Positions 47,520 through 58,427 of a stretch of 64,000 nt of DNA are shown here, piece by piece (positions within the stretch are counted from its first letter, which is position 1; each line of letters begins with the position of its first letter). The notes under the pieces are model-generated. The model searched no databases. It had not been told where the DNA came from and worked only from the letters and a program-made list of their open reading frames with translations. This DNA is from Enterobacter cancerogenus (GTDB lineage Bacteria; Pseudomonadota; Gammaproteobacteria; Enterobacterales; Enterobacteriaceae), in contig JRUP01000034.1 of the NCBI GenBank assembly GCA_000773965.1, positions 62,001 through 126,000 on the forward strand, read 5' to 3'. The position numbers were made by a program, and so were the translations under genes.

Positions 47520-48128
47520 ATGCCTTTTACCGTTGCGCTCACCGGAGGAATTGGCAGTGGTAAAAGCACCATTGCCAACGCATTCGCCGCGCTAGGCGTT
47601 GATATTATTGATGCTGATGTGATTGCGCGAGAAGTGGTTGAACCTGGTTCACCCGCCCTGCAGGCGATCGTTAAACGCCATGGTGAGTCAATATTGACCG
47701 CCGAAGGAGCGTTGTATCGGGCACGGCTGCGCGAGATTATTTTTCAGCAGCCGAAAGAAAAAAACTGGCTAAATCAGCTGCTTCATCCTCTTATTAATGC
47801 CCGTACGCAGCAGCTAAAATTATTGGCAACGTCACCCTATGTGTTATGGGTGGTGCCGCTATTGGTTGAAAACGGGTTACAGCATCAGGCTGACCGGGTT
47901 CTGGTGGTTGATGTGGATGAAGCTACGCAGTTGCGGCGTACTCAGCAGCGTGATGGCATCACACTTAGCCAGGCAAAAAATATTCTTGCCGCACAGGCCA
48001 ACCGCGAGCAGCGTCTGGCCTGTGCGGATGACATCATCGACAACAGTGGTACGCCCGAGCAGGCGTTGCCGCGCGTTGCTGAACTTCACCAGCGTTATTT
48101 ACGCCTGGCAGCAACCGGACAGGATTAA
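47520..48128 (+). CDS. coaE: Dephospho-CoA kinase
   Basis: CoaE phosphorylates dephospho-CoA in the last step of coenzyme A synthesis. The 202-residue protein has the P-loop GGIGSGKST at 9-17, [10 protein letters not shown] for substrate binding, and the lid-region [17 protein letters not shown] lies before ATG 47520. It is first in a coaE-zapD-yacG operon and diverges from guaC. Confidence 0.97.
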   Translation: MPFTVALTGGIGSGKSTIANAFAALGVDIIDADVIAREVVEPGSPALQAIVKRHGESILTAEGALYRARLREIIFQQPKEKNWLNQLLHPLINARTQQLKLLATSPYVLWVVPLLVENGLQHQADRVLVVDVDEATQLRRTQQRDGITLSQAKNILAAQANREQRLACADDIIDNSGTPEQALPRVAELHQRYLRLAATGQD

Positions 48129-48132
48129 CATC

Positions 48133-48876
48133 ATGAGTACAGTCGTTCTGTTTGAACACCCGCTGAATGAGAAGATGCGCACCTGGCTGCGCGTGGAGTC
48201 ATTACTTAACCAACTGCATGAAACGGTGCCCGTGGTGAATTCCGTCTCTGCATTAGGGGTATTTCGCATCATTGGTGATCTGTTAGATATCTTTGAGCGC
48301 GGTGATATGCGTACCGAGCTACTGAAAGAGCTGGAGCGCCAGCAGCAGAAACTTCGCGCCTGGCTTGATGTGCCAGGTGTGGACGAGCACACCGTCAGTA
48401 GCCTGCGTGACCGATTGAAACAGCAATCCAGCGAGCTGAATGCGGCACCGCGTATGGGCCAGCAATTGCGCGAAGATCGGTTGATTGGATTGGTACGCCA
48501 ACGATTGAGCATTCCTGGTGGCTGCTGCAGTTTTGATTTGCCGAGCCTGCATATCTGGCTGCACCAGCAGCAGTCACAGCGGGATTCGCAGGTTAACGGC
48601 TGGCTTGCGTCACTGGTTCCTCTGCGCAATAGTCTGACCATGATCCTTGATCTGGTGCGTCAGTCAGGCGTATTTCGCCATCAAACCAGCCTGAACGGTT
48701 TTTATCAGGATAATGCCGAAGGTTCGGATTTGTTGCGCCTCCAGCTCACCCTCGAAGATGCGCTGTACCCGCAGGTTTCAGGCCATAAAAGCCGTTATGC
48801 CATTCGATTCCTGCCACTGGACAGCGAGCGCGGTGAAGTGCCAGCCCGATTGAATTTTGAATTAGCGTGTTGTTGA
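48133..48876 (+). CDS. zapD: Cell division protein ZapD
   Basis: ZapD cross-links FtsZ filaments by binding the FtsZ C-terminal tail, which is encoded by ftsZ in this same window. From ATG 48133 it has 247 residues, the E. coli length, beginning [21 protein letters not shown] longer frame from 47839 overlaps coaE and is not real. It starts four bases after the coaE stop. Confidence 0.95.
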   Translation: MSTVVLFEHPLNEKMRTWLRVESLLNQLHETVPVVNSVSALGVFRIIGDLLDIFERGDMRTELLKELERQQQKLRAWLDVPGVDEHTVSSLRDRLKQQSSELNAAPRMGQQLREDRLIGLVRQRLSIPGGCCSFDLPSLHIWLHQQQSQRDSQVNGWLASLVPLRNSLTMILDLVRQSGVFRHQTSLNGFYQDNAEGSDLLRLQLTLEDALYPQVSGHKSRYAIRFLPLDSERGEVPARLNFELACC

Positions 48877-48883
48877 GGTTGTT

Positions 48884-49081
48884 ATGCAGGAAGAGATGAT
48901 TACCGTACCTTGTCCCAACTGCGGTAAAGATGTGATGTGGGATGAGCTGAGTCCTTGGCGCCCGTTTTGCAGCAAGCGCTGCCAGCTGATTGATTTGGGC
49001 GAATGGGCCGCCGAAGAGAAGCGCATTCCCAGCGATAGCGATCTGACCGACAGCGATGACTGGAGCGAAGAACAGCATTAA
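48884..49081 (+). CDS. yacG: DNA gyrase inhibitor YacG, zinc-binding
   Basis: A 65-residue protein with a four-cysteine zinc site: Cys10, Cys13, Cys29 and Cys33 in VPCPNCGK and [11 protein letters not shown]. The tail is acidic ([10 protein letters not shown]). E. coli YacG binds GyrB and inhibits gyrase. It follows zapD by seven bases and ends the operon. Confidence 0.93.
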   Translation: MQEEMITVPCPNCGKDVMWDELSPWRPFCSKRCQLIDLGEWAAEEKRIPSDSDLTDSDDWSEEQH

Positions 49082-49089
49082 TAAGAGAT

Positions 49090-49107
49090 AAGGGGCTTAC
49101 GCCCCTT
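49090..49107. terminator. Bidirectional terminator between yacG and mutT
   Basis: AAGGGGC (49090-49096) pairs with GCCCCTT (49101-49107) across a TTAC loop between the convergent genes, with T-rich flanks on the plus side. Confidence 0.75.
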
Positions 49108-49110
49108 TGC

Positions 49111-49506
49111 TTAAATTTCGTCAGCCACCAGGCGAGCGATAAGTTCGTGGTTGGCAGGAGGAAACTCTTCCGCGACTAAATCACGCTGTTCCACCCAACG
49201 CTGTGGCTGCCCTTCACGGCCGTACGGCTCACCGTTCCAACCTTCCACCAGGAAGAAGTGCAATGTGACGCGCAGATCGTCATAGCTATGATCGGCCAAA
49301 CCAATCGCCTTCGCGGCTGTCACCTCAATGCCGGTCTCTTCCATCAGTTCGCGTTTTAACGCTTGTTCAGCGGTTTCATCCTGTTCAATTTTTCCGCCAG
49401 GAAACTCCCATTTATTCGCCATGTAGGAGCTCGCCGCACGCTGGGCAAGGAAGATCTGACGGCTGGCATTGCGAATGATGCCCACTGCGACTTGCAGGTG
49501 TTTCAT
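49111..49506 (-). CDS. mutT: 8-oxo-dGTP diphosphatase
   Basis: MutT hydrolyses 8-oxo-dGTP and so prevents A:T to C:G transversions. The 131-residue protein has the complete Nudix box at 38-60: Gly38, Glu44, the REL at 52-54, then Glu56-Glu57 and Gly59, all in place. WEFPGGKIE precedes it. It is downstream of secA on the same strand direction of the map as in E. coli. Confidence 0.96.
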   Translation of the reverse strand: MKHLQVAVGIIRNASRQIFLAQRAASSYMANKWEFPGGKIEQDETAEQALKRELMEETGIEVTAAKAIGLADHSYDDLRVTLHFFLVEGWNGEPYGREGQPQRWVEQRDLVAEEFPPANHELIARLVADEI

Positions 49507-49593
49507 AAGCTGAATTCCGCTTTTAATTAATGAGCGCTGATAGTAATGCAGTCGCCAGGTAATGTTAACTCTGTGGCGACGGCCAAAAGAAAA

Positions 49594-49611
49594 AGGAGCC
49601 CGAAGGCTCCT
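49594..49611 (-). terminator. Intrinsic terminator of secA
   Basis: AGGAGCC (49594-49600) pairs with GGCTCCT (49605-49611) across a CGAA loop; TTTTCTTTT follows on the minus strand. It lies seven bases after the secA stop. Confidence 0.9.
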
Positions 49612-49617
49612 CGTTTA

Positions 49618-52323
49618 TCAGGCCAGGCGGCCATGACACTGTTTGTATTTCTTACCGGAACCGCATGGGCACAAATCGTTGCGTCCTACTTTGCGCTCCC
49701 CACCCTGCGCAGCCAGCGCGGCGGCCGCAGCGGTTTCGTCATCAACGTGGCTCAGCTGTTGCTGCTGTGCCAGACGCTCAGCCTCTTCACGGCGTTGCTG
49801 TTCCATCGCTTCGACCTCCTCCGGCATGCGCACCTGTACTTTGCTCAGGGTGCTGATCACCTCATACTTCAGTGACTCCAGCATGGCGGCGAACATCGAG
49901 AAGGACTCGCGCTTGTATTCCTGCTTCGGATCTTTCTGTGCATAACCGCGCAGATGGATGCCCTGACGCAGATAATCCATCGCCGCCAGATGCTCTTTCC
50001 ACAGTGAATCCAGCGTTTGCAGCATCACGCCTTTTTCGAAGTTACGCATCATTTCAGCGCCAACCACTTCTTCTTTCGACGCATAGTTTTCATGCGCGCG
50101 GCTCATGATACGTTCACGCAGCGTTTCTTCGTGCAGGTCCGGCTCTTTATCCAGCCATTCTGCAATCGGCAGATCCAGATCAAAATCGTTACGCAGGCGT
50201 TCTTCCAGACCAGGAACATCCCACATTTCTTCGAGCGACTGCGGCGGAATGTAGGTGTCGATGGTGGCTTTGAACACATCTTCACGGATGCTGTTGATGG
50301 TTTCGGACACATCAGACACGTCCAGCAGTTCATTACGCTGGCTGTAGATGGCGCGGCGCTGATCGTTCGCTACATCATCGTATTCCAGCAGCTGCTTACG
50401 GATGTCGAAGTTACGGCTTTCCACTTTACGCTGTGCATTGGCAATCGCTTTGGTGACCCATGGATGCTCAATCGCTTCGCCTGGTTTCATGCCCAGTTTA
50501 CGCATCATGTTAGACACACGATCCGAGGCGAAGATACGCATCAATGCATCTTCCATCGACAGATAGAAGCGGGATGAACCGGCATCACCCTGACGACCCG
50601 CACGGCCGCGCAACTGGTTATCGATACGACGAGATTCGTGGCGTTCAGTACCAATGATGTGCAGACCGCCCGAAGCCAGAACTGCATCATGGCGCAGTTT
50701 CCAGGCTTCTTTGATGGCCTGAATCTGCTCTTCTGAAGGTTCATCCAGCGCTGCCACTTCGGCCTGCCAGCTGCCGCCCAACACGATATCGGTACCACGA
50801 CCTGCCATGTTGGTTGCGATGGTGACTGCAGCTGGTTGCCCCGCCTGTGCCACGATATCCGCTTCGCTGGCGTGGAACTTGGCGTTCAGTACGCTGTGTT
50901 TGATACCCGCGCGCGTCAGTTCGTTAGAGACCACCTCTGATTTCTCAATCGAAATGGTACCGACCAGCACCGGCTGGCCTTTCGCAGTGCAAGTACGAAT
51001 GTCTTCGATGATCGCGTCGATCTTCTCTTTCTCGGTCATATAGACCAGGTCAGCCATATCTTTACGCACCATCGGACGGTTAGTTGGCACCACGATGGTA
51101 TCGAGTTTATAGATCGAGCTGAATTCAAACGCTTCGGTATCAGCAGTACCGGTCATACCGGCCAGTTTTTCGTAAATACGGAAGTAGTTCTGGAAGGTGA
51201 TGGAAGCCAGCGTTTGGTTCTCGTTCTGGATTTCCACGCCTTCTTTGGCTTCAACAGCCTGGTGCAAACCATCAGACCAGCGACGACCCTGCATGGTACG
51301 GCCAGTGTGCTCATCAACGATGATCACTTCGCCATCTTTTACGATGTAATCGACATCGCGAGTAAACAGCGCATGCGCACGCAACGCCGCCGTTACGTGG
51401 TGCATCAGCATGATGTTGGTTGGCGAGTAAAGTGACTCACCTTCTTCCATAATGCCCTGGCTCACCAGCAGCTCTTCGACTTTCACCAGACCGCGCTCGC
51501 TCATGTGAGCCTGACGCGCTTTCTCATCGACCCAGAAGTCGCCTTCACCCTGGAAGGTTTCTGAGTCTTCCTTCTCCTGGCGTACCAGGTGAGGAATGAT
51601 CTTATTCACTTTGGTGTACAGCTCGGAGCTATCTTCGGCTGGACCGGAGATAATTAACGGCGTACGCGCTTCATCGATCAGGATGGAGTCCACCTCATCC
51701 ACCAACGCGTAGTGCAGTTTACGCTGTACACGCTCTTCCGGGCTGAATGCCATGTTGTCGCGCAGGTAGTCGAAGCCGTATTCGTTGTTAGTACCGTAGG
51801 TGATATCCGCAGCATAGGCAGCGCGTTTCGCCACCGCGGGCATGTTTGGCAGGTTGATACCGATAGACAGACCCAGGAACTCGAACAGTGCACGGTTGTT
51901 TTCGGCATCACGCTGAGCCAGGTAATCGTTCACCGTCACCACGTGCACGCCTTTACCGCTCAGTGCGTTCAGATAAGCAGGCAACGTTGCGGTTAAGGTT
52001 TTACCTTCACCGGTACGCATCTCGGCGATGCAACGCTCATTCAGCACCATGCCGCCAATCAGCTGTACATCGAAGTGGCGCATACCAAACACACGTTTAC
52101 TGGCTTCACGCACCGTGGCAAAGGCTTCAGGAATCAGGCTTTCAAGGCTTTCACCTTTCTTCAGGCGTTCACGGAACAGGTCGGTCTTGGCTTTCAGTTC
52201 GTCATCCGAGAGCTTGACGAAATCCGGCTCCATCTTATTGATGACATCGACGATTTTGCGCATGCGGCGCAGAGTACGATCGTTGCTGCTGCCGAATACT
52301 TTGGTTAACAATTTGATTAACAT
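49618..52323 (-). CDS. secA: Preprotein translocase ATPase SecA
   Basis: SecA drives Sec-dependent export of proteins. The 901-residue protein (E. coli 901) starts [21 protein letters not shown] and has Walker A in [12 protein letters not shown] near 101-112, the [19 protein letters not shown]alker B region near 209-227, the preprotein-crosslinking domain, and [11 protein letters not shown]. The C-terminal zinc motif [14 protein letters not shown] that binds SecB is intact. Its translation is expected to depend on SecM stalling upstream. Confidence 0.98.
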   Translation of the reverse strand: MLIKLLTKVFGSSNDRTLRRMRKIVDVINKMEPDFVKLSDDELKAKTDLFRERLKKGESLESLIPEAFATVREASKRVFGMRHFDVQLIGGMVLNERCIAEMRTGEGKTLTATLPAYLNALSGKGVHVVTVNDYLAQRDAENNRALFEFLGLSIGINLPNMPAVAKRAAYAADITYGTNNEYGFDYLRDNMAFSPEERVQRKLHYALVDEVDSILIDEARTPLIISGPAEDSSELYTKVNKIIPHLVRQEKEDSETFQGEGDFWVDEKARQAHMSERGLVKVEELLVSQGIMEEGESLYSPTNIMLMHHVTAALRAHALFTRDVDYIVKDGEVIIVDEHTGRTMQGRRWSDGLHQAVEAKEGVEIQNENQTLASITFQNYFRIYEKLAGMTGTADTEAFEFSSIYKLDTIVVPTNRPMVRKDMADLVYMTEKEKIDAIIEDIRTCTAKGQPVLVGTISIEKSEVVSNELTRAGIKHSVLNAKFHASEADIVAQAGQPAAVTIATNMAGRGTDIVLGGSWQAEVAALDEPSEEQIQAIKEAWKLRHDAVLASGGLHIIGTERHESRRIDNQLRGRAGRQGDAGSSRFYLSMEDALMRIFASDRVSNMMRKLGMKPGEAIEHPWVTKAIANAQRKVESRNFDIRKQLLEYDDVANDQRRAIYSQRNELLDVSDVSETINSIREDVFKATIDTYIPPQSLEEMWDVPGLEERLRNDFDLDLPIAEWLDKEPDLHEETLRERIMSRAHENYASKEEVVGAEMMRNFEKGVMLQTLDSLWKEHLAAMDYLRQGIHLRGYAQKDPKQEYKRESFSMFAAMLESLKYEVISTLSKVQVRMPEEVEAMEQQRREEAERLAQQQQLSHVDDETAAAAALAAQGGERKVGRNDLCPCGSGKKYKQCHGRLA

Positions 52324-52344
52324 GATAAATTTTTCTCAATTCAG

Positions 52345-52358
52345 CCGCATTCATGCGG
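52345..52358 (-). promoter_or_regulatory. Small stem before the secA start
   Basis: CCGCAT (52345-52350) and ATGCGG (52353-52358) form a 6-bp stem 22 bases upstream of the secA start, in the 75-base secM-secA gap. It may be part of the structure that masks the secA ribosome-binding site until SecM stalls; the longer pairing with the secM 3' end needs folding to confirm. Confidence 0.35.
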
Positions 52359-52398
52359 ACTGGAAAATCTTAAACGGGATGTAGAAAATCGTTAGCTG

Positions 52399-52899
52399 TT
52401 AAGCAATGGCAGGCCCGGCGCGGATGCCATGAATAGCAGCCTGCCAGTCAGCAGAAGTGTAAGTTTGAGGTTCGCGATGACGCAGCGTTTCCTGCGGCTC
52501 TAATGCAATAGCGGGTTGAGCTGGCGATGTGAGTAGCGCCTGCAGCGAATCGATTAACGCCAGCTTTTGCGCCGCCAGCGGGACTGTATGACTCTCTTCC
52601 GCTTCTGCTGGTGGCGTCATGCTAAATGAGAGGTGGCGAATGACCGTGCGAATGGCATGCTGATGCCAGTAATCGACATTGAAATTAGGTCGACGCGCAC
52701 TTTCCTGCAGACGGATTAAATGATCGAAATGAACAACATTGCCGACAAACAGGCTGCTGATGGGCGAGTCTGTCGCCGTGGACTCCGCACTTTGCGCACA
52801 GGCAGGCAAGCCCAAACTGGCCGCCACCATCCCTAACAAGAGATGAGGCCAGAAGTAGCGTCTGCCTAATTGTCGCCAGCGTGAGAAAATCCCGATCAC
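52399..52899 (-). CDS. secM: Secretion monitor SecM (translation-arrest peptide)
   Basis: SecM is exported to the periplasm and degraded. While its export is blocked its C-terminus stalls the ribosome and exposes the secA start. GTG 52899 with GGACAGG upstream gives 166 residues (E. coli 170) and the family start GIFSRWRQLGRRYFWPHLLL; a longer frame from 52980 has no family match. The signal peptide has the usual long N-region and cleavage likely after ACA. The arrest motif is near the end: Trp152 and GIRAGP at 158-163, with exactly the E. coli Trp-to-Pro spacing. Tyr147 replaces the usual Phe, and Gln153 replaces the Ile after Trp. Confidence 0.92.
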   Translation of the reverse strand: MIGIFSRWRQLGRRYFWPHLLLGMVAASLGLPACAQSAESTATDSPISSLFVGNVVHFDHLIRLQESARRPNFNVDYWHQHAIRTVIRHLSFSMTPPAEAEESHTVPLAAQKLALIDSLQALLTSPAQPAIALEPQETLRHREPQTYTSADWQAAIHGIRAGPAIA

Positions 52900-53105
52900 A
52901 ACCTGTCCACAGTTAAATAAAGTAATGAAGCCGTTGCGGTTATCCGCGAACCTGCTCATATGAGCGCCAGATAATAGCACTTATGTGGGGCCAGGACACC
53001 AGTGATTAAAGGGCTTACGGGGGATTTCACGTTTATTTGTACAGGCTTTCGCCAGTGATAGCAGAGAATTGAGAGCGGTCTTGCAGGAATAAAAAACAGG
53101 CAATA

Positions 53106-53158
53106 AAAAACGGCAGCTTCCACTGACCGGAGAGGGTGTCAGGGAAACTGCCGTTTTT
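53106..53158 (-). terminator. Intrinsic terminator of lpxC
   Basis: AAAAACGGCAG (53106-53116) pairs with CTGCCGTTTTT (53148-53158), extended inward by imperfect TTCC/GGAA-type pairs. It ends nine bases before the lpxC stop and gives a U-tract in both directions. Confidence 0.88.
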
Positions 53159-53167
53159 ATGACTGAC

Positions 53168-54085
53168 TTACGCCAGAACTAAATTTGGAGCTTTGAATGC
53201 CAGTGGCAGTTCAGCTTCGTCTTCGAAGGTCGCCCATTCCCAGGCTTCCTGCTTCGCCAGTACCGCTTGCAGCAATTTATTGTTTAACGCATGGCCTGAT
53301 TTAAACGCAGAAAATGCGCCAATCACGTTGTGGCCACACATAAACAGATCGCCGATAGCGTCCAGCATTTTGTGACGAACGAACTCATCTTCAAAGCGCA
53401 GACCGTCTTCGTTGAGTACGCGGAAATCATCAAGACCAATCGCACAATCTAAGCTACCGCCCAGGCACAGGCCTTTAGACTGCAGATATTCGATTTCACG
53501 CATAAAACCAAAGGTGCGCGCACGACTGATTTGGCGAACAAACGCCTCAGCCGAGAAGTTTAACTGGTAACGCTGCGAGCTTGAGTCAATTGCCGGATGT
53601 TTGAAGTCGATAGTAAAGTCGAGTGAGAAACCGTTGTAAGGTTTGATCTCGGCCCACTTATCGCCATCTTCAACACGCACCGTCTGCTTAACGCGTACGA
53701 ATTTCTTCGCACTGTTCAGCTCTTCGACGCCTGCATCCATCAGCAAGTAGACAAAAGGCGCGGCACTGCCATCCATAATTGGAATTTCGGGCGCATCGAC
53801 TTCAACAATAATGTTGTCGATACCCAAGCCAGCCAATGCAGCATTCAGGTGTTCAACCGTCGATATACGCACGCCTTCATCATTCACCAGGCAGGTACTC
53901 AGCATGGTGTCGCGCACGTATTTTGCATCAGCCGGGAAATCAACCGGTGGATTCAAGTCAGTGCGACGATAGATGACCCCGGTATTAGCCGACGCAGGGC
54001 GTAAGGTCAGCGTGACTTTCTTGCCGGTATGTAAACCGACACCTGTCGCCTGAACAATACGTTTTAATGTCCTTTGTTTGATCAT
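53168..54085 (-). CDS. lpxC: UDP-3-O-acyl-N-acetylglucosamine deacetylase
   Basis: LpxC carries out the first committed step of lipid A synthesis. From ATG 54085 it has 305 residues, the standard length, starting [21 protein letters not shown]; the frame opens five codons earlier at 54100 without a better site. Zinc ligand His79 is in [10 protein letters not shown], and the other ligands and the catalytic His lie in [12 protein letters not shown] and KSGHALNN. It is downstream of ftsZ. Confidence 0.97.
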   Translation of the reverse strand: MIKQRTLKRIVQATGVGLHTGKKVTLTLRPASANTGVIYRRTDLNPPVDFPADAKYVRDTMLSTCLVNDEGVRISTVEHLNAALAGLGIDNIIVEVDAPEIPIMDGSAAPFVYLLMDAGVEELNSAKKFVRVKQTVRVEDGDKWAEIKPYNGFSLDFTIDFKHPAIDSSSQRYQLNFSAEAFVRQISRARTFGFMREIEYLQSKGLCLGGSLDCAIGLDDFRVLNEDGLRFEDEFVRHKMLDAIGDLFMCGHNVIGAFSAFKSGHALNNKLLQAVLAKQEAWEWATFEDEAELPLAFKAPNLVLA

Positions 54086-54186
54086 CGCATTATCTCGCAA
54101 TATTACCCATCCGACCGCCAGTATAAATTACCAGCGGGCGAATACTTTAGCACAAAGAGCGGAGAATCCCAATTCTCAGGATATTC

Positions 54187-55341
54187 TTAGTCTGCCTGCT
54201 TACGCAGGAAGGCCGGAATATCAAGATAATCTGGCTCTTTATTGGACGATGCTGGCTGGTCGTTGACCACTTTCGCTGCCGGCTTCTGCTCCTGCGGCAA
54301 CGGCGCCATGCCGTGCTGCTGGTAGCGATGATCCATCACTGGCTGCGAAGCTGGTTTGTTGGTTACCAGCGTAATTTCTGGACGCTTGTCCATGCCAATA
54401 CCGGTAGCAACGACGGTCACGCGCAGTTCGTCGTTCATCTCTGGGTCCAGAGAAGTACCGATGACCACGGTCGCGTTGTCAGAGGCGAAGGCGCGGATAG
54501 TGTTACCCACGGTTTCGAACTCATCCAGACGCAGGTCGAAGCCCGCCGTGATGTTGACCAGCACGCCGCGCGCACCAGACAGATCGATATCTTCCAGCAG
54601 TGGGCTGGAGATCGCCATTTCGGCTGCTTCTTCGGCACGGTCTTCACCGCACGCTACGCCGGAGCCCATCATGGCGTAACCCATTTCTGACATCACGGTA
54701 CGCACGTCCGCGAAGTCAACGTTCATCAAGCCTGGGCGAGTAATCAGCTCGGCGATACCCTGCACCGCACCTTTCAGTACGTCGTTGGCTGCACCAAAGG
54801 CATCCAGCAGAGAGATACCGCGACCCAGCACTTTTAACAGCTTGTCGTTCGGGATGGTGATCAGTGAATCGACATGCTTAGACAGCTCAGCGATACCCTG
54901 TTCAGCAAAAGCCATACGCTTTTTGCCTTCGAAGTTGAAGGGCTTGGTCACCACCGCAACGGTCAGGATACCCAAATCTTTTGCTACTTCTGCCACGACT
55001 GGCGCTGCACCGGTACCGGTACCGCCGCCCATGCCAGCAGCGATAAACACCATGTCTGCCCCTTCCAGCGCAGAACGCAGTGCTTCACGATCTTCCTCAG
55101 CTGAGGTACGACCCACTTCCGGGTTTGCACCCGCACCGAGACCCTTGGTGATACCGGTCCCGATCTGGATCGTCTGGCCAACCGCTGTCTTGCGCAACGC
55201 TTGCGCGTCGGTGTTTACAGCGAAGAATTCTACACCTTCGATACGCTCGCGTACCATGTGCTCTACGGCGTTGCCACCGCCGCCGCCGACGCCGATGACT
55301 TTAATCACCGCGTCATTGGTTAATTCCATAGGTTCAAACAT
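54187..55341 (-). CDS. ftsZ: Cell division GTPase FtsZ
   Basis: FtsZ forms the cytokinetic ring. The 384-residue protein has the tubulin signature GGGTGTG at 105-111, the N-terminal VIGVGGGGGNAV, the T7 loop NVDFADVRTVM, a variable linker rich in Gln and Pro (about 317-370), and the conserved tail DYLDIPAFLRKQAD at 371-384 that binds FtsA, ZipA and ZapD. Confidence 0.98.
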   Translation of the reverse strand: MFEPMELTNDAVIKVIGVGGGGGNAVEHMVRERIEGVEFFAVNTDAQALRKTAVGQTIQIGTGITKGLGAGANPEVGRTSAEEDREALRSALEGADMVFIAAGMGGGTGTGAAPVVAEVAKDLGILTVAVVTKPFNFEGKKRMAFAEQGIAELSKHVDSLITIPNDKLLKVLGRGISLLDAFGAANDVLKGAVQGIAELITRPGLMNVDFADVRTVMSEMGYAMMGSGVACGEDRAEEAAEMAISSPLLEDIDLSGARGVLVNITAGFDLRLDEFETVGNTIRAFASDNATVVIGTSLDPEMNDELRVTVVATGIGMDKRPEITLVTNKPASQPVMDHRYQQHGMAPLPQEQKPAAKVVNDQPASSNKEPDYLDIPAFLRKQAD

Positions 55342-55412
55342 GATTTCTCTCCGTTATGTGCCTGTCGCCTGGAGATCATAAACATTGCCTGCATGATCTC
55401 CTTTTTCAAAAA

Positions 55413-56669
55413 TTAAAACTCTTTCTTCAGCCAGCTATTGATACGTTTAAACCAGTTGCCCACTGAAGCACGTTTTTCCGTTTCTGCATCACCGTTCATG
55501 TGTGACTCTTTGCCGTAATGCAGCAGACCGACTGCAGTTGAGTAATACGGCTCCTGCGCATAATCCGTCAGGCCGGTGATGTTAAGTGGCTGACCAATAC
55601 GCACCTGCGTATGAAATACACGCTGTGCGCAAGCGGCCAAACCTTCAATCTGTGCTGCGCCACCGGTCAGTACGATGCCTGCTGCCAGGTGGTGTTTCAC
55701 GCCCTGCTGGCGCAGTTGCTCCTGCAGTTGCAGAATCTCGTCATTTACCAGATTCAGCAATTCGGTGTAACGCGGCTCAATCACTTCTGCCAGCGTTTGG
55801 CGTTGCAGACTGCGCGGTGGACGTCCACCGACGCTCGGCACTTCGACGTTTTCATCTTTGCCAACAATCGAACCCAGTGCACAACCATGGCGTACTTTGA
55901 TCGCTTCCGCATCGGTTGGCGGTGTGCCGAAGGCATAGGCGATATCACTGGTCACCACATTCCCTGCATAAGGGATCACTTTGGTGTGACGCAGCGCGCC
56001 GCCGGTGTAAACCGCGATATCCATTGTACCGCCACCGATGTCAACAACACAGACGCCCAGCTCACGTTCATCTTCCGTCAGAACTGAAAAACTGGATGCC
56101 AGTCCGGCAAAAATCAGTTGGTCAACTTTCAGGCCGCAACGTTCAACGGCTTTAACAATATTTTTCGCCATATCATTGTGGCAGGTGATCAAGTGCACTT
56201 TCGCCTGCATACGCACGCCGGAAAGTCCCACCGGATTCTTGATGCCTTCCTGATAATCAATGGCATATTCCTGAGGAATAACATGCAGGATACGATGTTC
56301 ATCGCGTACGCGTACGGATTTCGCCGTATGTACCACGTTCTCTACATCATCCTGAGTCACTTCCTCTTCCGAAATCGGAACCATCCCGATTTCGTTCTGA
56401 CAACTGATATGTTTGCCCGATAAAGCAAGGTAAACCGACGAAATCTGGCAATCAGCCATCAGTTCAGCCTGGTCGATGGCGCGTTGAACGCATTTCACCA
56501 CCGACTCAAGGTCATTTACGCCGCCTTTATCCATACCACGAGACGGGCAGCTGCCCACCCCAATAATGTTGACCATACCATCAGGCAGAATTTCCCCAAC
56601 CAGGGCGGCAACCTTTGCGGTGCCGATTTCAAGTCCTACTACCAGTTTTCTGTCCGTTGCCTTGATCAT
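55413..56669 (-). CDS. ftsA: Cell division actin-like protein FtsA
   Basis: FtsA anchors FtsZ to the membrane. The 418-residue protein (E. coli 420) has the actin-like phosphate motifs [16 protein letters not shown] and [16 protein letters not shown], the adenosine motif [12 protein letters not shown], and the C-terminal amphipathic membrane-targeting helix ([14 protein letters not shown]). The start overlaps the ftsQ stop (ATGA). Confidence 0.98.
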   Translation of the reverse strand: MIKATDRKLVVGLEIGTAKVAALVGEILPDGMVNIIGVGSCPSRGMDKGGVNDLESVVKCVQRAIDQAELMADCQISSVYLALSGKHISCQNEIGMVPISEEEVTQDDVENVVHTAKSVRVRDEHRILHVIPQEYAIDYQEGIKNPVGLSGVRMQAKVHLITCHNDMAKNIVKAVERCGLKVDQLIFAGLASSFSVLTEDERELGVCVVDIGGGTMDIAVYTGGALRHTKVIPYAGNVVTSDIAYAFGTPPTDAEAIKVRHGCALGSIVGKDENVEVPSVGGRPPRSLQRQTLAEVIEPRYTELLNLVNDEILQLQEQLRQQGVKHHLAAGIVLTGGAAQIEGLAACAQRVFHTQVRIGQPLNITGLTDYAQEPYYSTAVGLLHYGKESHMNGDAETEKRASVGNWFKRINSWLKKEF

Positions 56670-57505
56670 TGTGGTTTAGCCTGTGCCTGGTTTTGTTGCT
56701 GATTACTGTCCTGTGGCTCCAGCGGGGCCGCTGCCCAGCCTACTGCGGCACCGGAGTCGTAGCGCAAATCGACATAGGTAATGCGCTTATTCTGACTCTG
56801 GCCCTGCTGCAGCAGCTCCGGATAGAGCTCAATAAAACGGTTCAGACGCTTCATGGTGTCGCTGCGTCCCAGTTCGATGCGCACATCGTCGCTGGTCATT
56901 AACTGCCATGAGCGCCGCGCCGTCATCGACGCGACCTTCAGGGTAAACTTGCCGGCTTTGAGCACATCACTCATGGTGTGATAGCCCGCCAACACCTCTG
57001 TTTCACTGCCTTCCGGGCCATATAACATCGGCAATGTTTCTTTACCGATATGACTGGCCGGGACGCTGAAGGAGACGCCATCGGCGTCTACCATGTGTGA
57101 GTCATTCCAGCGTGCCACCGGAACATACTCCACCAGGTTAATCTTCAGCTCATCAGGCCACTGCTTACGCACACTGACCTGTTTAATCCAGGGTAAACGC
57201 TCAATCTGTTGCTGGATGATGTCCACGTTTTGCGACATAAACGTGCCAGGTGCACCGAGCGACAAAATGGCCTGGCGAATGTCATCATGCGTGGTGTAAT
57301 GCGTTTCCCCGGTCACCACCAGCTTCGACAGCGGTAAACGCGACGCATCATTCATCCACTTCAGCACCACCAGCCCACCGGCAGCCATGATGCCCAACAC
57401 AATCAGCAGGAATACGACGCCAAACAGTCGGGCACCGTTGCTACGCCCGGTGCGCGCACGCTCCTGGGGTTCGCGATTTCGTACACGTATCGCCGCCTGA
57501 GACAT
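56666..57505 (-). CDS. ftsQ: Cell division protein FtsQ
   Basis: FtsQ is a bitopic division protein that recruits FtsB and FtsL. The 279-residue product has a short basic cytoplasmic N-terminus, one membrane segment at about 29-50 ([21 protein letters not shown]), a POTRA domain (about 57-127: [20 protein letters not shown]), and a beta domain. It starts one base after the ddlB stop. Confidence 0.97.
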   Translation of the reverse strand: MSQAAIRVRNREPQERARTGRSNGARLFGVVFLLIVLGIMAAGGLVVLKWMNDASRLPLSKLVVTGETHYTTHDDIRQAILSLGAPGTFMSQNVDIIQQQIERLPWIKQVSVRKQWPDELKINLVEYVPVARWNDSHMVDADGVSFSVPASHIGKETLPMLYGPEGSETEVLAGYHTMSDVLKAGKFTLKVASMTARRSWQLMTSDDVRIELGRSDTMKRLNRFIELYPELLQQGQSQNKRITYVDLRYDSGAAVGWAAAPLEPQDSNQQQNQAQAKPQ

Positions 57506-57506
57506 A

Positions 57507-58427
57507 TCAGTCAGCCAGTTCCAGAATACGCGCCACCAGCTGCGGGAAACTGTATCCTGCCTGCTTCGCGGCCATCGGCACCAAACTGTGGCTGGTCATG
57601 CCCGGAGAGGTATTCACTTCCAGCAACTGGAATTTACCCTCAGCATCCGTCATCACATCGACACGACCCCAGCCGCTGCATCCCAGTGCACGCCAGGCTG
57701 CCCATACCAGCGTCTTCAATTCTGCTTCCTGCTCTGCACTCAAACCACTTGGACAGAAGTATTCAGTATCGTCAGAAATGTATTTGGCTTCATAGTCATA
57801 GAACTCGCTGGCGGTTTTAATTCTGATTGAAGGCAGAATTTCATCACCCAGAATGCCAACGGTATATTCCGCACCGCTCAGGAAGGCCTCAATCAAAACA
57901 TCATTGTCGTGGCGAAACGCTTCATCCAGCGCTGCAGGCAAGGCTTCTAGCGTGTTCACACGGCTGATGCCGACACTAGAACCTTCACAGCTTGGCTTTA
58001 CAAACAGCGGCAGGCCGAGCGCATTAATGGCAGCCTGCGTTTGTGCGTCTAAACCCTGCTCCTGCTGCTGACGCGTTAACCAGACGAATTTGCCTGAAGG
58101 CAGTCCCCTGCCCTGCCACAGCAATTTGCTGCGCAGTTTATCCATGGTGATCGCCGAAGCCATCACGCCGCTGCCGGTATACGGCAACTGGAGAAACTCC
58201 AGCACCGCCTGCAGCGTGCCATCTTCACCGCCGCGACCGTGCAGAGCGATAAAGGTTTTATCAAAGCCCTGCGCTTTAAGATCCAGCACTGACACATCAC
58301 GGGTATCCACGCCGTGCGCATCAATGCCCATCTCACGCAGACCAGCTAACACCGCACTGCCCGACATCAGCGACACTTCACGCTCTGCCGAGGTTCCGCC
58401 CATCAGGACGGCGACTTTCTCAGCCAT
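57507..58427 (-). CDS. ddlB: D-alanine--D-alanine ligase B
   Basis: DdlB makes the D-Ala-D-Ala dipeptide for the peptidoglycan stem. ATG 58427 gives 306 residues, the E. coli length ([23 protein letters not shown]). The long frame from 58673 lies inside murC and is not used. ATP-grasp motifs are seen: [28 protein letters not shown], and [15 protein letters not shown] with metal ligands. It overlaps the murC stop by eight bases. Confidence 0.97.
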   Translation of the reverse strand: MAEKVAVLMGGTSAEREVSLMSGSAVLAGLREMGIDAHGVDTRDVSVLDLKAQGFDKTFIALHGRGGEDGTLQAVLEFLQLPYTGSGVMASAITMDKLRSKLLWQGRGLPSGKFVWLTRQQQEQGLDAQTQAAINALGLPLFVKPSCEGSSVGISRVNTLEALPAALDEAFRHDNDVLIEAFLSGAEYTVGILGDEILPSIRIKTASEFYDYEAKYISDDTEYFCPSGLSAEQEAELKTLVWAAWRALGCSGWGRVDVMTDAEGKFQLLEVNTSPGMTSHSLVPMAAKQAGYSFPQLVARILELAD

